Shown: positions 8,489-16,931, numbered from the stretch's first letter. The stretch: DNA of 64,000 nt from Anaerofustis butyriciformans (GCF_036289385.1 NZ_JAYFFH010000004.1:124001-188000), one strand, 5' to 3'. The notes: generated by a model not told the origin, from the letters alone. Numbers and translations are program-made.

Positions 8489-11300
8489 ATTTTAATATTT
8501 TCTTTAGATATTGTCCCGTATAACTATTTTTAACTTTAGCAACCTCCTCTGGTGTTCCTGTTGCAATAACTTCTCCTCCGTTATCTCCTCCGTCAGGACC
8601 TAAATCAATTATATAATCTGCACATTTTATAACATCAAGATTATGCTCTATTATAAGAATAGTATTTCCACCTTCTCTTAACCTATAAAGAACTTCAAGG
8701 AGTTTTTTTACATCTTCCATATGAAGACCTGTTGTAGGTTCATCAAGAATATATAATGTTTTGCCTGTTTGACGTTTTGATAAATATGTTGCAAGTTTTA
8801 TTCTTTGAGCCTCTCCTCCCGATAGAGTTGTAGAAGGTTGTCCAAGTTTTATATAACCAAGCCCTACATCATAAAGAGTCTGTACTTTTGATTTAATTGA
8901 AGGGATATTTTCAAAGAAATCAAGAGCTTCTTCAACACTCATATCTAATACATCAGCAATGGTTTTCCCTTTATATTTTATCTGTAAAGTTTCATCGTTA
9001 TATCTTTTTCCGCCGCAAACTTCACAAGGAACATAAACATCAGGTAAGAAGTGCATTTCAATTTTTATTATTCCATCTCCCTTACAATGCTCACATCTTC
9101 CTCCTTTAACATTAAAACTAAAACGTCCTTTTTGATAACCTCTCATTTTTGCTTCATTTGTTGATGCAAAAACATCTCTTATCATATCAAACATTCCCGT
9201 ATAAGTTGCAGGATTTGACCTTGGCGTTCTTCCTATCGGAGATTGGTCTATGTCTATTATCTTATCAAGATACTCTGCCCCTTTTACTTCCTTATGTTTT
9301 CCCGGTCTTTCAAGGGAACCAAGAAGCTGTTTCCTTAAAGATTTAAACAGTATTTCATTTACAAGAGTACTTTTTCCTGAACCTGAAACACCTGTAACAC
9401 AAGTCATTTTACCAAGTTCTATTTTTACATCAATATTTTTAAGGTTATTTTCCTTTGCCCCTATTATTTCAAGATACTGACCGTTTCCTTCTTGTCTTTG
9501 TTTTGGAACCTCTATTTTCTTTCTTCCTGAAAGATAATCTGCCGTTATTGAATTCTTATTATCAATAATTTCTTCAAGAGGACCGCTTGCAACAACCTCT
9601 CCCCCATGAATCCCAGCTCCAGGACCTATATCAACTATATAATCCGACTCACGCATTGTATCTTCATCATGTTCTACTACTATTACTGTATTCTCAATAT
9701 CCGTTAAATCACGAAGTGTTTTTAATAATTTATCATTATCCTTTTGATGAAGACCAATACTTGGTTCATCTAAAACATAAAGTACTCCCGTCAGTTTTGA
9801 ACCTATTTGTGTGGCAAGTCTTATTCTTTGGCTTTCACCACCTGATAAAGTTGATGCAGCCCTGTCTAAAGTAAGATAATCAAGTCCAACATCTATTAAG
9901 AATCCCAGCCTTGATTTTATTTCTTTTAAAATAAGTTCCGCAATCTTAGCTTCGTTTTCCGTTAAAGTTAAATTATCAATAAATTTTTTACAGTCTTTTA
10001 TTGACATTTCCGTAAGCTCAATTATGTTTACTCCGTTTATCTTTACTGCAAGAGAATTTGGATTAAGCCTTTTCCCGTGACATGAACTACAAGTTATGTT
10101 TGACAAGAATTTAGCAAATTTTGCTTTTATATATTCACTGTTGCTTTCAAAATATCTTCTTTGTATATTGTTTATTATCCCTTCAAACTCTACTTCTCTT
10201 TCTTTATATCCCCCAAAATGAGAATTAAATCCTATTTTAATTTTACCTTTATCTCCATATAAAAGAGCATTCATAAATTCATCGCTTGCTTCTTTTAAAG
10301 GTTTATCCATAGAAAAATTATACTTCTCAACCAATGTTTTTATTATTACAGAATAATAAGTACTGTCATCGGAACTTATAAAGTTAGAAAGAGCTCCTTC
10401 TTTTATAGAAATATCTTTATTTGGAATAACAAGGTCTGGATCTATGGTTTGATGATATCCTATACCATTACAATCCATACACATCCCAAAAGGAGCATTA
10501 AAAGAGAAGTTTCTTGGCTCAGGCTTTTCCATTGCAATTCCACAATCCATACATGCAAACTTTTCCGAATAAAGCTTGTCTTCATCATTAAATTTACATA
10601 CAACCAAACCATCAGTAAGTTTTAATGCCGTTTCAACAGAATCATTAAGTCTTGATTTTATTCCTTCTCTTATTTTAAGTCTGTCAATTACAACGTTTAT
10701 GTTATGTTTTTTATTTTTTGAAAGTTTTATGGAGTCATCTAGGTCAAACATTTCCCCGTCAATAAATGCTCTTAAATAACCGTCTTTTTTTAAATGTTCT
10801 ATTAAATTTTTATGAGTTCCTTTTTCTCCTCTTACTACAGGAGCCAATATTTGAACCCTTGTACCCTCTTCATGAGATAATATATCTTTAATAATAGTAT
10901 CTATACTTTGACTTTCTATTTTTTTACCGCATTTTGGACAGTAAGGGATACCTATTCTTGCATATAAAAGTCTGAAGTAATCATATATTTCTGTTACCGT
11001 TCCAACGGTAGAACGAGGGTTTCTGTTTGTTGTCTTTTGATCGATAGAAATAGAAGGACTTAAACCTTCTATGCTCTCTACATCTGGTTTATTTGTCTGC
11101 CCTAAAAACTGTCTTGCATATGCAGATAAACTTTCAACATATCTTCTTTGTCCTTCTGCATATATAGTATCAAAAGCAAGAGATGATTTACCGGAACCTG
11201 AAAGTCCCGTAAAAACAATGAGTTTATCTCTTGGAATTGTTAAATTTATATTTTTTAAATTGTTTTCTTTAGCGCCTCTTATAACAATTTTATCTGACAT
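8487..11300 (-). CDS. uvrA: Excinuclease ABC subunit A
   Basis: UvrA is the damage-recognition ATPase of nucleotide excision repair. The 937-residue protein carries two ABC ATPase modules: the first P-loop GLSGSGKSS begins at residue 32 and the second lies in VTGVSGSGKST; the two signature motifs read LSGGESQRIRLA and LSGGEAQRIKLA. The zinc modules are visible as CPKCGKK, CMDCG and the CEHCKGDG...CEVCGG pair. AAGGAGGGG precedes the ATG. uvrB, which often precedes uvrA in Bacillota, is not here, and no GAACNNNNGTTC-type SOS box was found upstream. Confidence 0.98.
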   Translation of the reverse strand: MSDKIVIRGAKENNLKNINLTIPRDKLIVFTGLSGSGKSSLAFDTIYAEGQRRYVESLSAYARQFLGQTNKPDVESIEGLSPSISIDQKTTNRNPRSTVGTVTEIYDYFRLLYARIGIPYCPKCGKKIESQSIDTIIKDILSHEEGTRVQILAPVVRGEKGTHKNLIEHLKKDGYLRAFIDGEMFDLDDSIKLSKNKKHNINVVIDRLKIREGIKSRLNDSVETALKLTDGLVVCKFNDEDKLYSEKFACMDCGIAMEKPEPRNFSFNAPFGMCMDCNGIGYHQTIDPDLVIPNKDISIKEGALSNFISSDDSTYYSVIIKTLVEKYNFSMDKPLKEASDEFMNALLYGDKGKIKIGFNSHFGGYKEREVEFEGIINNIQRRYFESNSEYIKAKFAKFLSNITCSSCHGKRLNPNSLAVKINGVNIIELTEMSIKDCKKFIDNLTLTENEAKIAELILKEIKSRLGFLIDVGLDYLTLDRAASTLSGGESQRIRLATQIGSKLTGVLYVLDEPSIGLHQKDNDKLLKTLRDLTDIENTVIVVEHDEDTMRESDYIVDIGPGAGIHGGEVVASGPLEEIIDNKNSITADYLSGRKKIEVPKQRQEGNGQYLEIIGAKENNLKNIDVKIELGKMTCVTGVSGSGKSTLVNEILFKSLRKQLLGSLERPGKHKEVKGAEYLDKIIDIDQSPIGRTPRSNPATYTGMFDMIRDVFASTNEAKMRGYQKGRFSFNVKGGRCEHCKGDGIIKIEMHFLPDVYVPCEVCGGKRYNDETLQIKYKGKTIADVLDMSVEEALDFFENIPSIKSKVQTLYDVGLGYIKLGQPSTTLSGGEAQRIKLATYLSKRQTGKTLYILDEPTTGLHMEDVKKLLEVLYRLREGGNTILIIEHNLDVIKCADYIIDLGPDGGDNGGEVIATGTPEEVAKVKNSYTGQYLKKILK

Positions 11301-11408
11301 TGTCCCCTCCTTTTTTACATTAAACTGATATTATCATAAAAATTTTTTATTTACAATAATGAGAAAAATTTTCCTTATTTCTTTTTATTATTCTCCTATA
11401 AAATATAA

Positions 11409-11440
11409 GAATGTACAAAGAAATAAATCAATGTACATTC
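11409..11440 (-). repeat. 9-bp inverted repeat after the aminotransferase gene
   Basis: GAATGTACA (11409-11417) and TGTACATTC (11432-11440) form a perfect inverted repeat with a 14-base spacer. It lies just past the stop codon of the minus-strand aminotransferase gene and could be its terminator, but no strong T-run follows. A protein-binding palindrome upstream of uvrA is the alternative. Confidence 0.45.
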
Positions 11441-11446
11441 AAATTT

Positions 11447-12613
11447 TTATTTTAATATATCGCTGTTTTTTATGCTTTCAATTGCTTTTTTCATCTCATC
11501 TTCATCTTGAACAAGTGCCATTCTCACATGGACTTCTCCCGATGGTCCAAAAGCACTTCCGGGAGTAACCAAAACTCCGGTTTTATCAAGAAGTTCTATA
11601 CAAAATTTCTCTGAAGAAGTATACTTGCTTGGAATCTTTGCCCATACAAACATTGTTGCAGGACATCTATTCATTTTCCATCCTATTTCATTTAATCCGT
11701 CACAAAGAATATTTCTTCTGTTTTCATATGCTTTTCTTACGGTTTCAACACAAGATTGATCTCCTGTTATAGCAGCAATTGCCGCCTTTTGAACAGGTAA
11801 AAACATACCATAATCCATATTTGACTTTAAATTTGATAAGTTTTTAACTACTTCTTTATTACCAATACAAAAACCTACCCTTGCCCCTGCAAGTCCATAT
11901 GTTTTTGACAAAGAATTGAATTCTACCCCTACATCTTTTGCACCTTCATAACAAAGGAAACTTCCACAGGTATTCCCGTCAAAAACCAAATCGCTGTATG
12001 CATTGTCATGAAGAACAATAATATCATATTTTTTTGCAAAAGCTATTAGCTTTTTATAGAAGCTGTCAGGCGCCATAGCTGTTGTTGGATTATTAGGGTA
12101 TGAAACTACCATAAACTTAGCTTCTCTTCTTATATCCTCCGGTATCTCGTCTAAATCAATTATATAACCATTCTCTTCTCTTTGAGGCATATAGTATAGC
12201 TTTGCCCCTGCAAGCCTTGGACCGTCGGCAAAAACAGGATAGCATGGATCCGGAACTAAAACAGTATCTCCAGGATTGACTATTGAAAGTGCTATATGAG
12301 CAAGACCTTCTTGTGAACCAAGTAAAGATGTAACTTCACTCTCTGGATCAATATCAACGCCGTATCTATTTTTATACCATACTTTCACAGCCTGTTTTAA
12401 ATCTTCTTTATCATTTAAAGGATACAAATAACTTTCCAAATTCCCGGCTTGTTTTATTAAAGCATCTACAATATGCTTTGCAGGCGGAATATTTGGAGCG
12501 CCTACGCTTAAATCAATTACATGCATTCCCTCTTTTATTTTTTCTTCTTTTAAATGAGCAAGTTTGGAAAAAATCCCTTCTTGGAACATATCCATTCTAT
12601 CTGCAAACTTCAT
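11447..12613 (-). CDS. Class I/II PLP-dependent aminotransferase (LL-DAP/aspartate aminotransferase-like)
   Basis: The 388-residue protein is a fold-type I aminotransferase. The PLP lysine is K237 in SLSKTYGLAGARVG; the conserved Asn-Pro pair lies in SYPNNPTT near 173, the Asp that contacts the pyridine nitrogen is in HDNAYSD, and the substrate carboxylate Arg is in HVRMALV near the end. The N-terminal pattern (FSKL...IDLSVGAP) and overall motifs recall LL-diaminopimelate aminotransferase and related broad-range enzymes that work on amino acids with pyruvate or 2-oxoglutarate. The substrate cannot be settled from sequence and no lysine-pathway genes are adjacent. AGGAGGGG precedes the ATG. 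Confidence 0.85.
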   Translation of the reverse strand: MKFADRMDMFQEGIFSKLAHLKEEKIKEGMHVIDLSVGAPNIPPAKHIVDALIKQAGNLESYLYPLNDKEDLKQAVKVWYKNRYGVDIDPESEVTSLLGSQEGLAHIALSIVNPGDTVLVPDPCYPVFADGPRLAGAKLYYMPQREENGYIIDLDEIPEDIRREAKFMVVSYPNNPTTAMAPDSFYKKLIAFAKKYDIIVLHDNAYSDLVFDGNTCGSFLCYEGAKDVGVEFNSLSKTYGLAGARVGFCIGNKEVVKNLSNLKSNMDYGMFLPVQKAAIAAITGDQSCVETVRKAYENRRNILCDGLNEIGWKMNRCPATMFVWAKIPSKYTSSEKFCIELLDKTGVLVTPGSAFGPSGEVHVRMALVQDEDEMKKAIESIKNSDILK

Positions 12614-12737
12614 TATTACCCCTCCTATTCAGATACTTGCTTCAAAATAATATAGCAAAATATATGCCATATCTATGTATTATATTCGTTTTTTTTAATA
12701 AAGTCCACTAATGCACAAATTTAATCAAATTTTTTTA

Positions 12738-12746
12738 TGATATAAT
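12738..12746 (+). promoter_or_regulatory. Extended -10 element before the HD-domain gene
   Basis: TGATATAAT is a perfect extended -10 (TGnTATAAT). It predicts a start near 12753, which would place the AGAGG site at the very 5' end of the message. No convincing -35 is seen. Confidence 0.4.
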
Positions 12747-12763
12747 ATAAAAGAGGTAATAAA

Positions 12764-13195
12764 ATGCAAAATAAAAACATAGAAAAAGCACTAAAAATTG
12801 CATATAAAGCACATGAAAATCAATTTGATAAAGGAGGAGAGCCCTATATAAACCACCCTCTTCATATTGCAAAAATGCTAAATTGCGAAGATGAAATAAT
12901 TACTGCACTTTTACATGATGTAATGGAAGACAGTAATATTACAAAAAAAGATTTAATAGACTTTGGCTTTAATGAAAATGTAATAAATGCTTTATCTTGT
13001 TTAACAAGAAAAAGAAATGAAGATTATTTTTCTTACATAAATAAAATTAAATCAAATATATTGGCTAAAAAAATTAAAATCTTAGATCTTGAACATAATC
13101 TTGATATAAAAAGATTATCTAAAATTACAAACAAAGATTTACAAAGGATAGAAAAATATAAGAAAGCACTTGCCATATTAAAAAAAGACCGTTAA
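12764..13195 (+). CDS. Small HD-domain protein, (p)ppGpp hydrolase-like (MESH1/SpoT N-terminal type)
   Basis: The 143-residue protein corresponds to the HD hydrolase domain found at the N-terminus of RelA/SpoT proteins and as the stand-alone small alarmone hydrolase MESH1. Metal-binding residues in the right order are H31 (INHPLHIA), H51-D52 (LLHDVMEDS) and a late Asp/Asn in LDLEHNLD near 108-112; the ED pair after the HD motif is also typical. There is no synthetase or TGS/ACT domain, and the protein is shorter than MESH1 by a few dozen residues. The role as a (p)ppGpp 3'-pyrophosphohydrolase is inferred from the family; another phosphohydrolase substrate is possible. It stands alone and converges on pheA. 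Confidence 0.75.
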   Translation: MQNKNIEKALKIAYKAHENQFDKGGEPYINHPLHIAKMLNCEDEIITALLHDVMEDSNITKKDLIDFGFNENVINALSCLTRKRNEDYFSYINKIKSNILAKKIKILDLEHNLDIKRLSKITNKDLQRIEKYKKALAILKKDR

Positions 13196-13207
13196 AGCGG
13201 TCTTTTA
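13184..13207. terminator. Bidirectional terminator, HD-domain gene / pheA
   Basis: AAAGACCG and CGGTCTTT pair around a 6-base loop that contains the stop codon of the upstream gene; the pheA stop codon starts at the last stem base. A-run and T-run flank the stem. Confidence 0.85.
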
Positions 13208-14032
13208 TATTGAATAAAATCCTAATACTTTTAATCCATATTGTTTTTTTACATTATCCAACGATTTTTTTACTATTTCAATTTGATCATTTTCCCCGTT
13301 AATCTCCAAATAAAAATTATATTTCCCCATATCTGTCTTTGTTGGTCTAGACATTATTGCAACCAGGTTTATTTTATTTATAGAAAACTCATGTAATATA
13401 TCAAAAAGGATTCCGGGTCTATCTATATTTGGCATAATATACATTGGAACTTTAAAATTCTTATTTTCTTGAGCCGTACATTTATTTTCGCCTTTTTCCA
13501 CAACAACAAATCTTGTAAAATTATTAGATGCATCTGTTACATTATCTATTTTATATTTTGCATTTGCATATTTTAGCATATGCATAGGTATTATACCGCC
13601 TTCTGCCAATATCCCCTTACTTACGTTATTATAAGATTCCATATTGCTGTCAGTTGTAATAATATTTACACCCTTCAAAGAGTCTAAAAACTTTCTGCAT
13701 TGTCCGTTTGTTTTAAATTGAACATATATTTTTTTTATTTGCTCAATATTTTCACTGTTACCTATAAAAGAAAACTGAACAGGAACACTTATCTCTCTTA
13801 CAATATGAACATCCATTTCAAGAAGTAAATCGAGTGTTCTTTGAACAAATCCATCAAGTGTATTTTCTATTGGAATTATTCCCATATCACATTCTTTACC
13901 AATGCTGTGAAAAGTTTCATCAATAGTATTATAATATACTACATCAAAATCTTCCTTTTCCTCACTTAAAAACACGCTGCAAGCATTATCGCTGAATGTT
14001 CCCTTTGGTCCAAGTACCGCTAATTTTCTCAA
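13205..14032 (-). CDS. pheA: Prephenate dehydratase with ACT domain
   Basis: PheA converts prephenate to phenylpyruvate in phenylalanine synthesis. The 275-residue monofunctional form has the catalytic domain at 1-180 (GPKGTFSDNA at the start, PIENTLDG near 55, the catalytic TRF in NNFTRFVVV near 170) and an ACT regulatory domain from about 195. In the ACT domain the phenylalanine-binding ESRP motif reads MSRP and the GAL motif reads GIL, so feedback control may differ. The start is TTG at 14032, with GGAG eight to nine bases upstream; no ATG or GTG fits the conserved N-terminus MRKLAVLGP. No other aromatic pathway gene is adjacent. Confidence 0.93.
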   Translation of the reverse strand: MRKLAVLGPKGTFSDNACSVFLSEEKEDFDVVYYNTIDETFHSIGKECDMGIIPIENTLDGFVQRTLDLLLEMDVHIVREISVPVQFSFIGNSENIEQIKKIYVQFKTNGQCRKFLDSLKGVNIITTDSNMESYNNVSKGILAEGGIIPMHMLKYANAKYKIDNVTDASNNFTRFVVVEKGENKCTAQENKNFKVPMYIMPNIDRPGILFDILHEFSINKINLVAIMSRPTKTDMGKYNFYLEINGENDQIEIVKKSLDNVKKQYGLKVLGFYSI

Positions 14033-14100
14033 ATTCTTTCTCCATATTTTAAATTACTATAAAAAAGGATATCAAAAATATACATTTTATTCAATAGCAA

Positions 14101-14140
14101 GTAAAATAAAAAACATCCATAAGGATGTTTTTTATTTTAC
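14101..14140 (-). terminator. Long perfect palindrome, terminator of the Ig-like repeat gene
   Basis: Two 18-base arms (14101-14118 and 14123-14140) are exact reverse complements around the loop ATAA, with core AAACATCC/GGATGTTT. The last codons of the minus-strand gene lie in one arm. The T-run on the minus strand makes it a strong intrinsic terminator. Confidence 0.87.
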
Positions 14141-15766
14141 TTTTACTTTATATACTTTTGAGAAAGAACCTTTTGTACTTCCGTTTACGGCTCTTACTTT
14201 GTAGTAATAAGTTTTCTTTGATGTAAGTTTTTTATTCACATATTTTGTTGATTTCACAGTTGCAACTTTTTTAAATCCTGTTGATTTATTTGTTGATCTG
14301 TAAATTTCATAATATTTTGCATTTGAAGCTTTTGAAATTGTGATTGTTGCACTTTTCTTTCCGCTTTTTATTTTTAATGAATTTACTTTTCCAACTGTAA
14401 TTTTCTTTTTTGGTAGATTAACTTTAACATTGCAATATGCTATTTTCCCATCTTTTGTTTCAGCTTTAATAACAGCGCTTCCGTCTGCAACAGGTGTAAT
14501 TTTACCATTTTCAACTTTTGCAACTTTTGTATTGCTACTGCTCCACTGTATTGTCTTATCATCTGCATTTGAAGGATAAACTTCTCCTGTTAAATATACA
14601 ACATCAGTCAATTTATTTAATTGTACATTTGTTTTATTTAATGTAACACTTTCTGTTTTAACTTTATTTACATTAATACTGCAAACAGCAATAATATTTC
14701 CATTTTCTTTAGAAACTGCTTTAACTTTTGTATTTCCTGAATTTTGAGCTGTTACAACTCCATTTTCATCTACATTAGCAATATTAATATTTTCACTTTC
14801 CCATTTTACATCTTGATTTTTAGCATCTATTGGATAAATTGATGCATTTAATTTTACAGTATCGTCTACATCTAATGTTACATTTTCTTTATCAAGAGAA
14901 ATACCTGTTACCTTTTTTGGTGAAACATTTACTTCAACTGTTTTTACAATATTATTTACTGTACTTGCAGTAATTATTGTTTTCCCTTCTTTAATTGCTT
15001 TTATTTTACCATTATTATCAACTGTTGCAATTTCAGGATTACTGCTTTCCCATTTTACTGTTTTATCAGTTGTATTCTTAGGCAAAACTTCATATGTTAC
15101 AACTTTTTCTTCATCTTTAAATAAATTTAAAGTACTGTAATCAAGTCTTAAAGAACTTGCCATAACAGGTTTTACACTAACTTCAAAAGATGTACTTACA
15201 CCATTTCCCATGTTAACTGTTATTGTTGTAGTACCTACTTTTTTTGCTGTTAGTTTAAAGCTGTTTGAACTGTAGAATGATTTTGGATATGATACAATAT
15301 CTTCATTTGATGATGTTAAAGTAACGTATCTGTCTGTAGTATTTGAAGGTAAATATTTAATAAAGTAATAATCTCCACCACCCATGTAAATACTTTCAGG
15401 ACCTATTACATTAACTCCATTAATTTTAACTTCATTTACAGTTACTTTACATTCTGCTTTTTTACCGTTTGCTGTCATTGCAAAAATAGTAGCTGTCCCA
15501 ACCCCAGAAGAAACAACAACACCATCTGCATCTACACTTGCAATATTTTTATCAGTACTGTTCCAGTAAATTAAGTCTTTATCATATGACGCAGGCTCAA
15601 TCGCTGCCTCTAATTTAAATGATTCTCCTATACCGTTTAATACTAATTCATCTTTGTTAAATGTAATATTTGTAGCATTAACGCTTTCTTCGTTAGATGC
15701 ATAAATAGGGGGTATAATACTAAATACTAGCATCACTGTAAGAAATATACTTAATATTCTTTTCAT
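14132..15766 (-). CDS. Secreted protein with bacterial Ig-like (Big_2) repeats
   Basis: The 544-residue product begins with a signal peptide (MKRILSIFLTVMLVFSIIPP, probable cleavage near YAS). About five Ig-like group 2 repeats of some 80 residues follow, each with the pattern W-x-S/E-x-N-x-x-I-A-x-V-D-x-x-G and a TTxx-type glycine turn; the clearest begin near residues 28, 200, 285 and 370. The last 90 residues (AKYYEIYRST, YYYKVRAVNG) look like a fibronectin type III domain, rich in Lys. There is no LPXTG motif, transmembrane tail or S-layer homology domain, so it may be released or bound by charge. The start at 15766 was chosen because GGAGGG overlaps an upstream GTG. Function is probably surface adhesion or matrix, by inference. 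Confidence 0.8.
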   Translation of the reverse strand: MKRILSIFLTVMLVFSIIPPIYASNEESVNATNITFNKDELVLNGIGESFKLEAAIEPASYDKDLIYWNSTDKNIASVDADGVVVSSGVGTATIFAMTANGKKAECKVTVNEVKINGVNVIGPESIYMGGGDYYFIKYLPSNTTDRYVTLTSSNEDIVSYPKSFYSSNSFKLTAKKVGTTTITVNMGNGVSTSFEVSVKPVMASSLRLDYSTLNLFKDEEKVVTYEVLPKNTTDKTVKWESSNPEIATVDNNGKIKAIKEGKTIITASTVNNIVKTVEVNVSPKKVTGISLDKENVTLDVDDTVKLNASIYPIDAKNQDVKWESENINIANVDENGVVTAQNSGNTKVKAVSKENGNIIAVCSINVNKVKTESVTLNKTNVQLNKLTDVVYLTGEVYPSNADDKTIQWSSSNTKVAKVENGKITPVADGSAVIKAETKDGKIAYCNVKVNLPKKKITVGKVNSLKIKSGKKSATITISKASNAKYYEIYRSTNKSTGFKKVATVKSTKYVNKKLTSKKTYYYKVRAVNGSTKGSFSKVYKVKVK

Positions 15767-15811
15767 GATTCCCTCCACTTTTTTTCAATATGTTTTTCAA
15801 AATTTTTCATA

Positions 15812-15830
15812 TCCTACCATATCTGTAGGA
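15812..15830 (-). promoter_or_regulatory. Short inverted repeat upstream of the Ig-like repeat gene
   Basis: TCCTAC and GTAGGA flank a 7-base spacer, 46 bases before the start codon. It may be an operator; no clear -35/-10 pair is visible around it, and chance cannot be excluded. Confidence 0.3.
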
Positions 15831-15883
15831 AAAAGTAAACCCCCTTTTTCAATTTAAAAATATTCAGACTATTTATATTTTCG

Positions 15884-15914
15884 TAATAAAAAAAGAACAG
15901 CCATAGGCTGTTCT
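15884..15914 (-). terminator. Terminator of rplM-rpsI
   Basis: AGAACAGCC (15894-15902) and GGCTGTTCT (15906-15914) form a 9-bp stem with loop ATA; on the minus strand seven T residues follow. It lies 14 bases after the rpsI stop codon. Confidence 0.9.
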
Positions 15915-15928
15915 GTATATATAATATA

Positions 15929-16321
15929 TTATCTTTTTGAAAATTGTGGAGCTTTTCTAGCTTTCTTAAGACCATATTTTCTTCTTTCTTTCATTCTTGA
16001 ATCTCTAGTTAAGAAACCTGCTTTTTTAACTTCTTTTCTTAAATCAGGGTTTTCTGCAACTAAAGCTCTTGAAATACCATGTCTGATTGCTCCTGCTTGA
16101 CCAGAAATTCCGCCGCCATATACATTTACACTTACATCATATTTATCAGCATTATCTGTTAAAACTAATGATTGTCTAACAATTACTTTAAGTGTATCAT
16201 TACCGCCGAAATATTCTTCTATATCTCTACCATTAATAGTTATCTTTCCACTACCTTGTTTTAAAACTACTCTTGCAACAGAATTTTTTCTTCTGCCTGT
16301 AGCCATAACTTGTTCTGCCAT
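15929..16321 (-). CDS. rpsI: 30S ribosomal protein uS9
   Basis: uS9 binds the head of the small subunit, and its C-terminal tail reaches the P-site tRNA. The 130-residue protein has the family start ATGRRKNSVARV, the GGG-rich NVYGGGISGQAGAIRHG segment and the basic tail ending in FSKR. It follows rplM after nine bases, with a shared promoter upstream of rplM, and is the last gene before a strong terminator. Confidence 0.98.
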   Translation of the reverse strand: MAEQVMATGRRKNSVARVVLKQGSGKITINGRDIEEYFGGNDTLKVIVRQSLVLTDNADKYDVSVNVYGGGISGQAGAIRHGISRALVAENPDLRKEVKKAGFLTRDSRMKERRKYGLKKARKAPQFSKR

Positions 16322-16330
16322 CTATTCCTC

Positions 16331-16771
16331 CTACTTAATATCAAGTACTTCAGGTTTTTGTGCTGCATGTTCATGTTCGCTACCTGCATATACTTTTAAT
16401 TTCTTAAATTGAGCTCTTCCAAGTTTATTTTTTGGAAGCATACCTTTAACTGCTTTTTCGATTACAAATTCCGGTTTGTTAGCAATTAAATCTTTGTACA
16501 TTACTTCTTTTCTTCCACCAGGATATCCTGTGTGTCTGTAATATTTTTTGTCTAATAATTTATTTCCAGTAAGATGAATTTTTTCTGCATTAATTACAAT
16601 TACATAATCCCCAGTATCAATATTAGGTGTGTAACAAGGTTTGTTTTTACCTGTTAATACTTTTGCAACTTCACTACATAATCTACCAAGTGTTTTGCCT
16701 TCAGCATCAACTACATACCATTTTTTATCAATTTGTTGGGGTTTAGCAATACTAGTTGACTTTGTTAACAT
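16331..16771 (-). CDS. rplM: 50S ribosomal protein uL13
   Basis: uL13 is an early assembly protein of the large subunit. The 146-residue product has the conserved KWYVVDAEGKTLGRL start region, the HLTGNKLLDKKYYRHTGYPG core and a C-terminal VYAGSEHEHAAQ. The start at 16771 was chosen because GGAGG lies eight to nine bases upstream; a TTG further upstream overlaps that site and would add six residues absent from the family. A strong promoter and a roughly 100-base leader precede the gene. Confidence 0.97.
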   Translation of the reverse strand: MLTKSTSIAKPQQIDKKWYVVDAEGKTLGRLCSEVAKVLTGKNKPCYTPNIDTGDYVIVINAEKIHLTGNKLLDKKYYRHTGYPGGRKEVMYKDLIANKPEFVIEKAVKGMLPKNKLGRAQFKKLKVYAGSEHEHAAQKPEVLDIK

Positions 16772-16870
16772 TTCGTTAAACCTCCACAATACATATAATA
16801 TTTTTTATTTTAAATTATCTGCTCTACATTTTCCATGCACGGGGCTAACGATACACGAAAAATATCTAGC
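16772..16870 (-). promoter_or_regulatory. Candidate L13-type ribosomal leader of rplM
   Basis: Between the predicted transcription start near 16870 and the rplM ribosome binding site the minus strand is richer in G/C than neighbouring spacers and can fold. CTAGATATTTTTC near the 5' end can pair with GGAAAATGTAGAG near the 3' end, enclosing a GTGTATCGTTAGCCCCGTGC segment. L13 leaders that bind the protein and control rplM-rpsI are known in Bacillota. Assignment to that family is inference, not a profile match. Confidence 0.5.
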
Positions 16871-16876
16871 CTATAT

Positions 16877-16905
16877 ATTTTAGATTATTTTACCTTTTAT
16901 GTCAA
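16877..16905 (-). promoter_or_regulatory. Sigma-A type promoter of rplM-rpsI
   Basis: Consensus TTGACA (16900-16905) is followed after 17 bases by TAAAAT (16877-16882) on the minus strand. It lies between truA and rplM and shows that rplM-rpsI are transcribed independently of the cluster upstream. Confidence 0.82.
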
Positions 16906-16931
16906 TATATTTTTTTATAATATGTAAGTTT

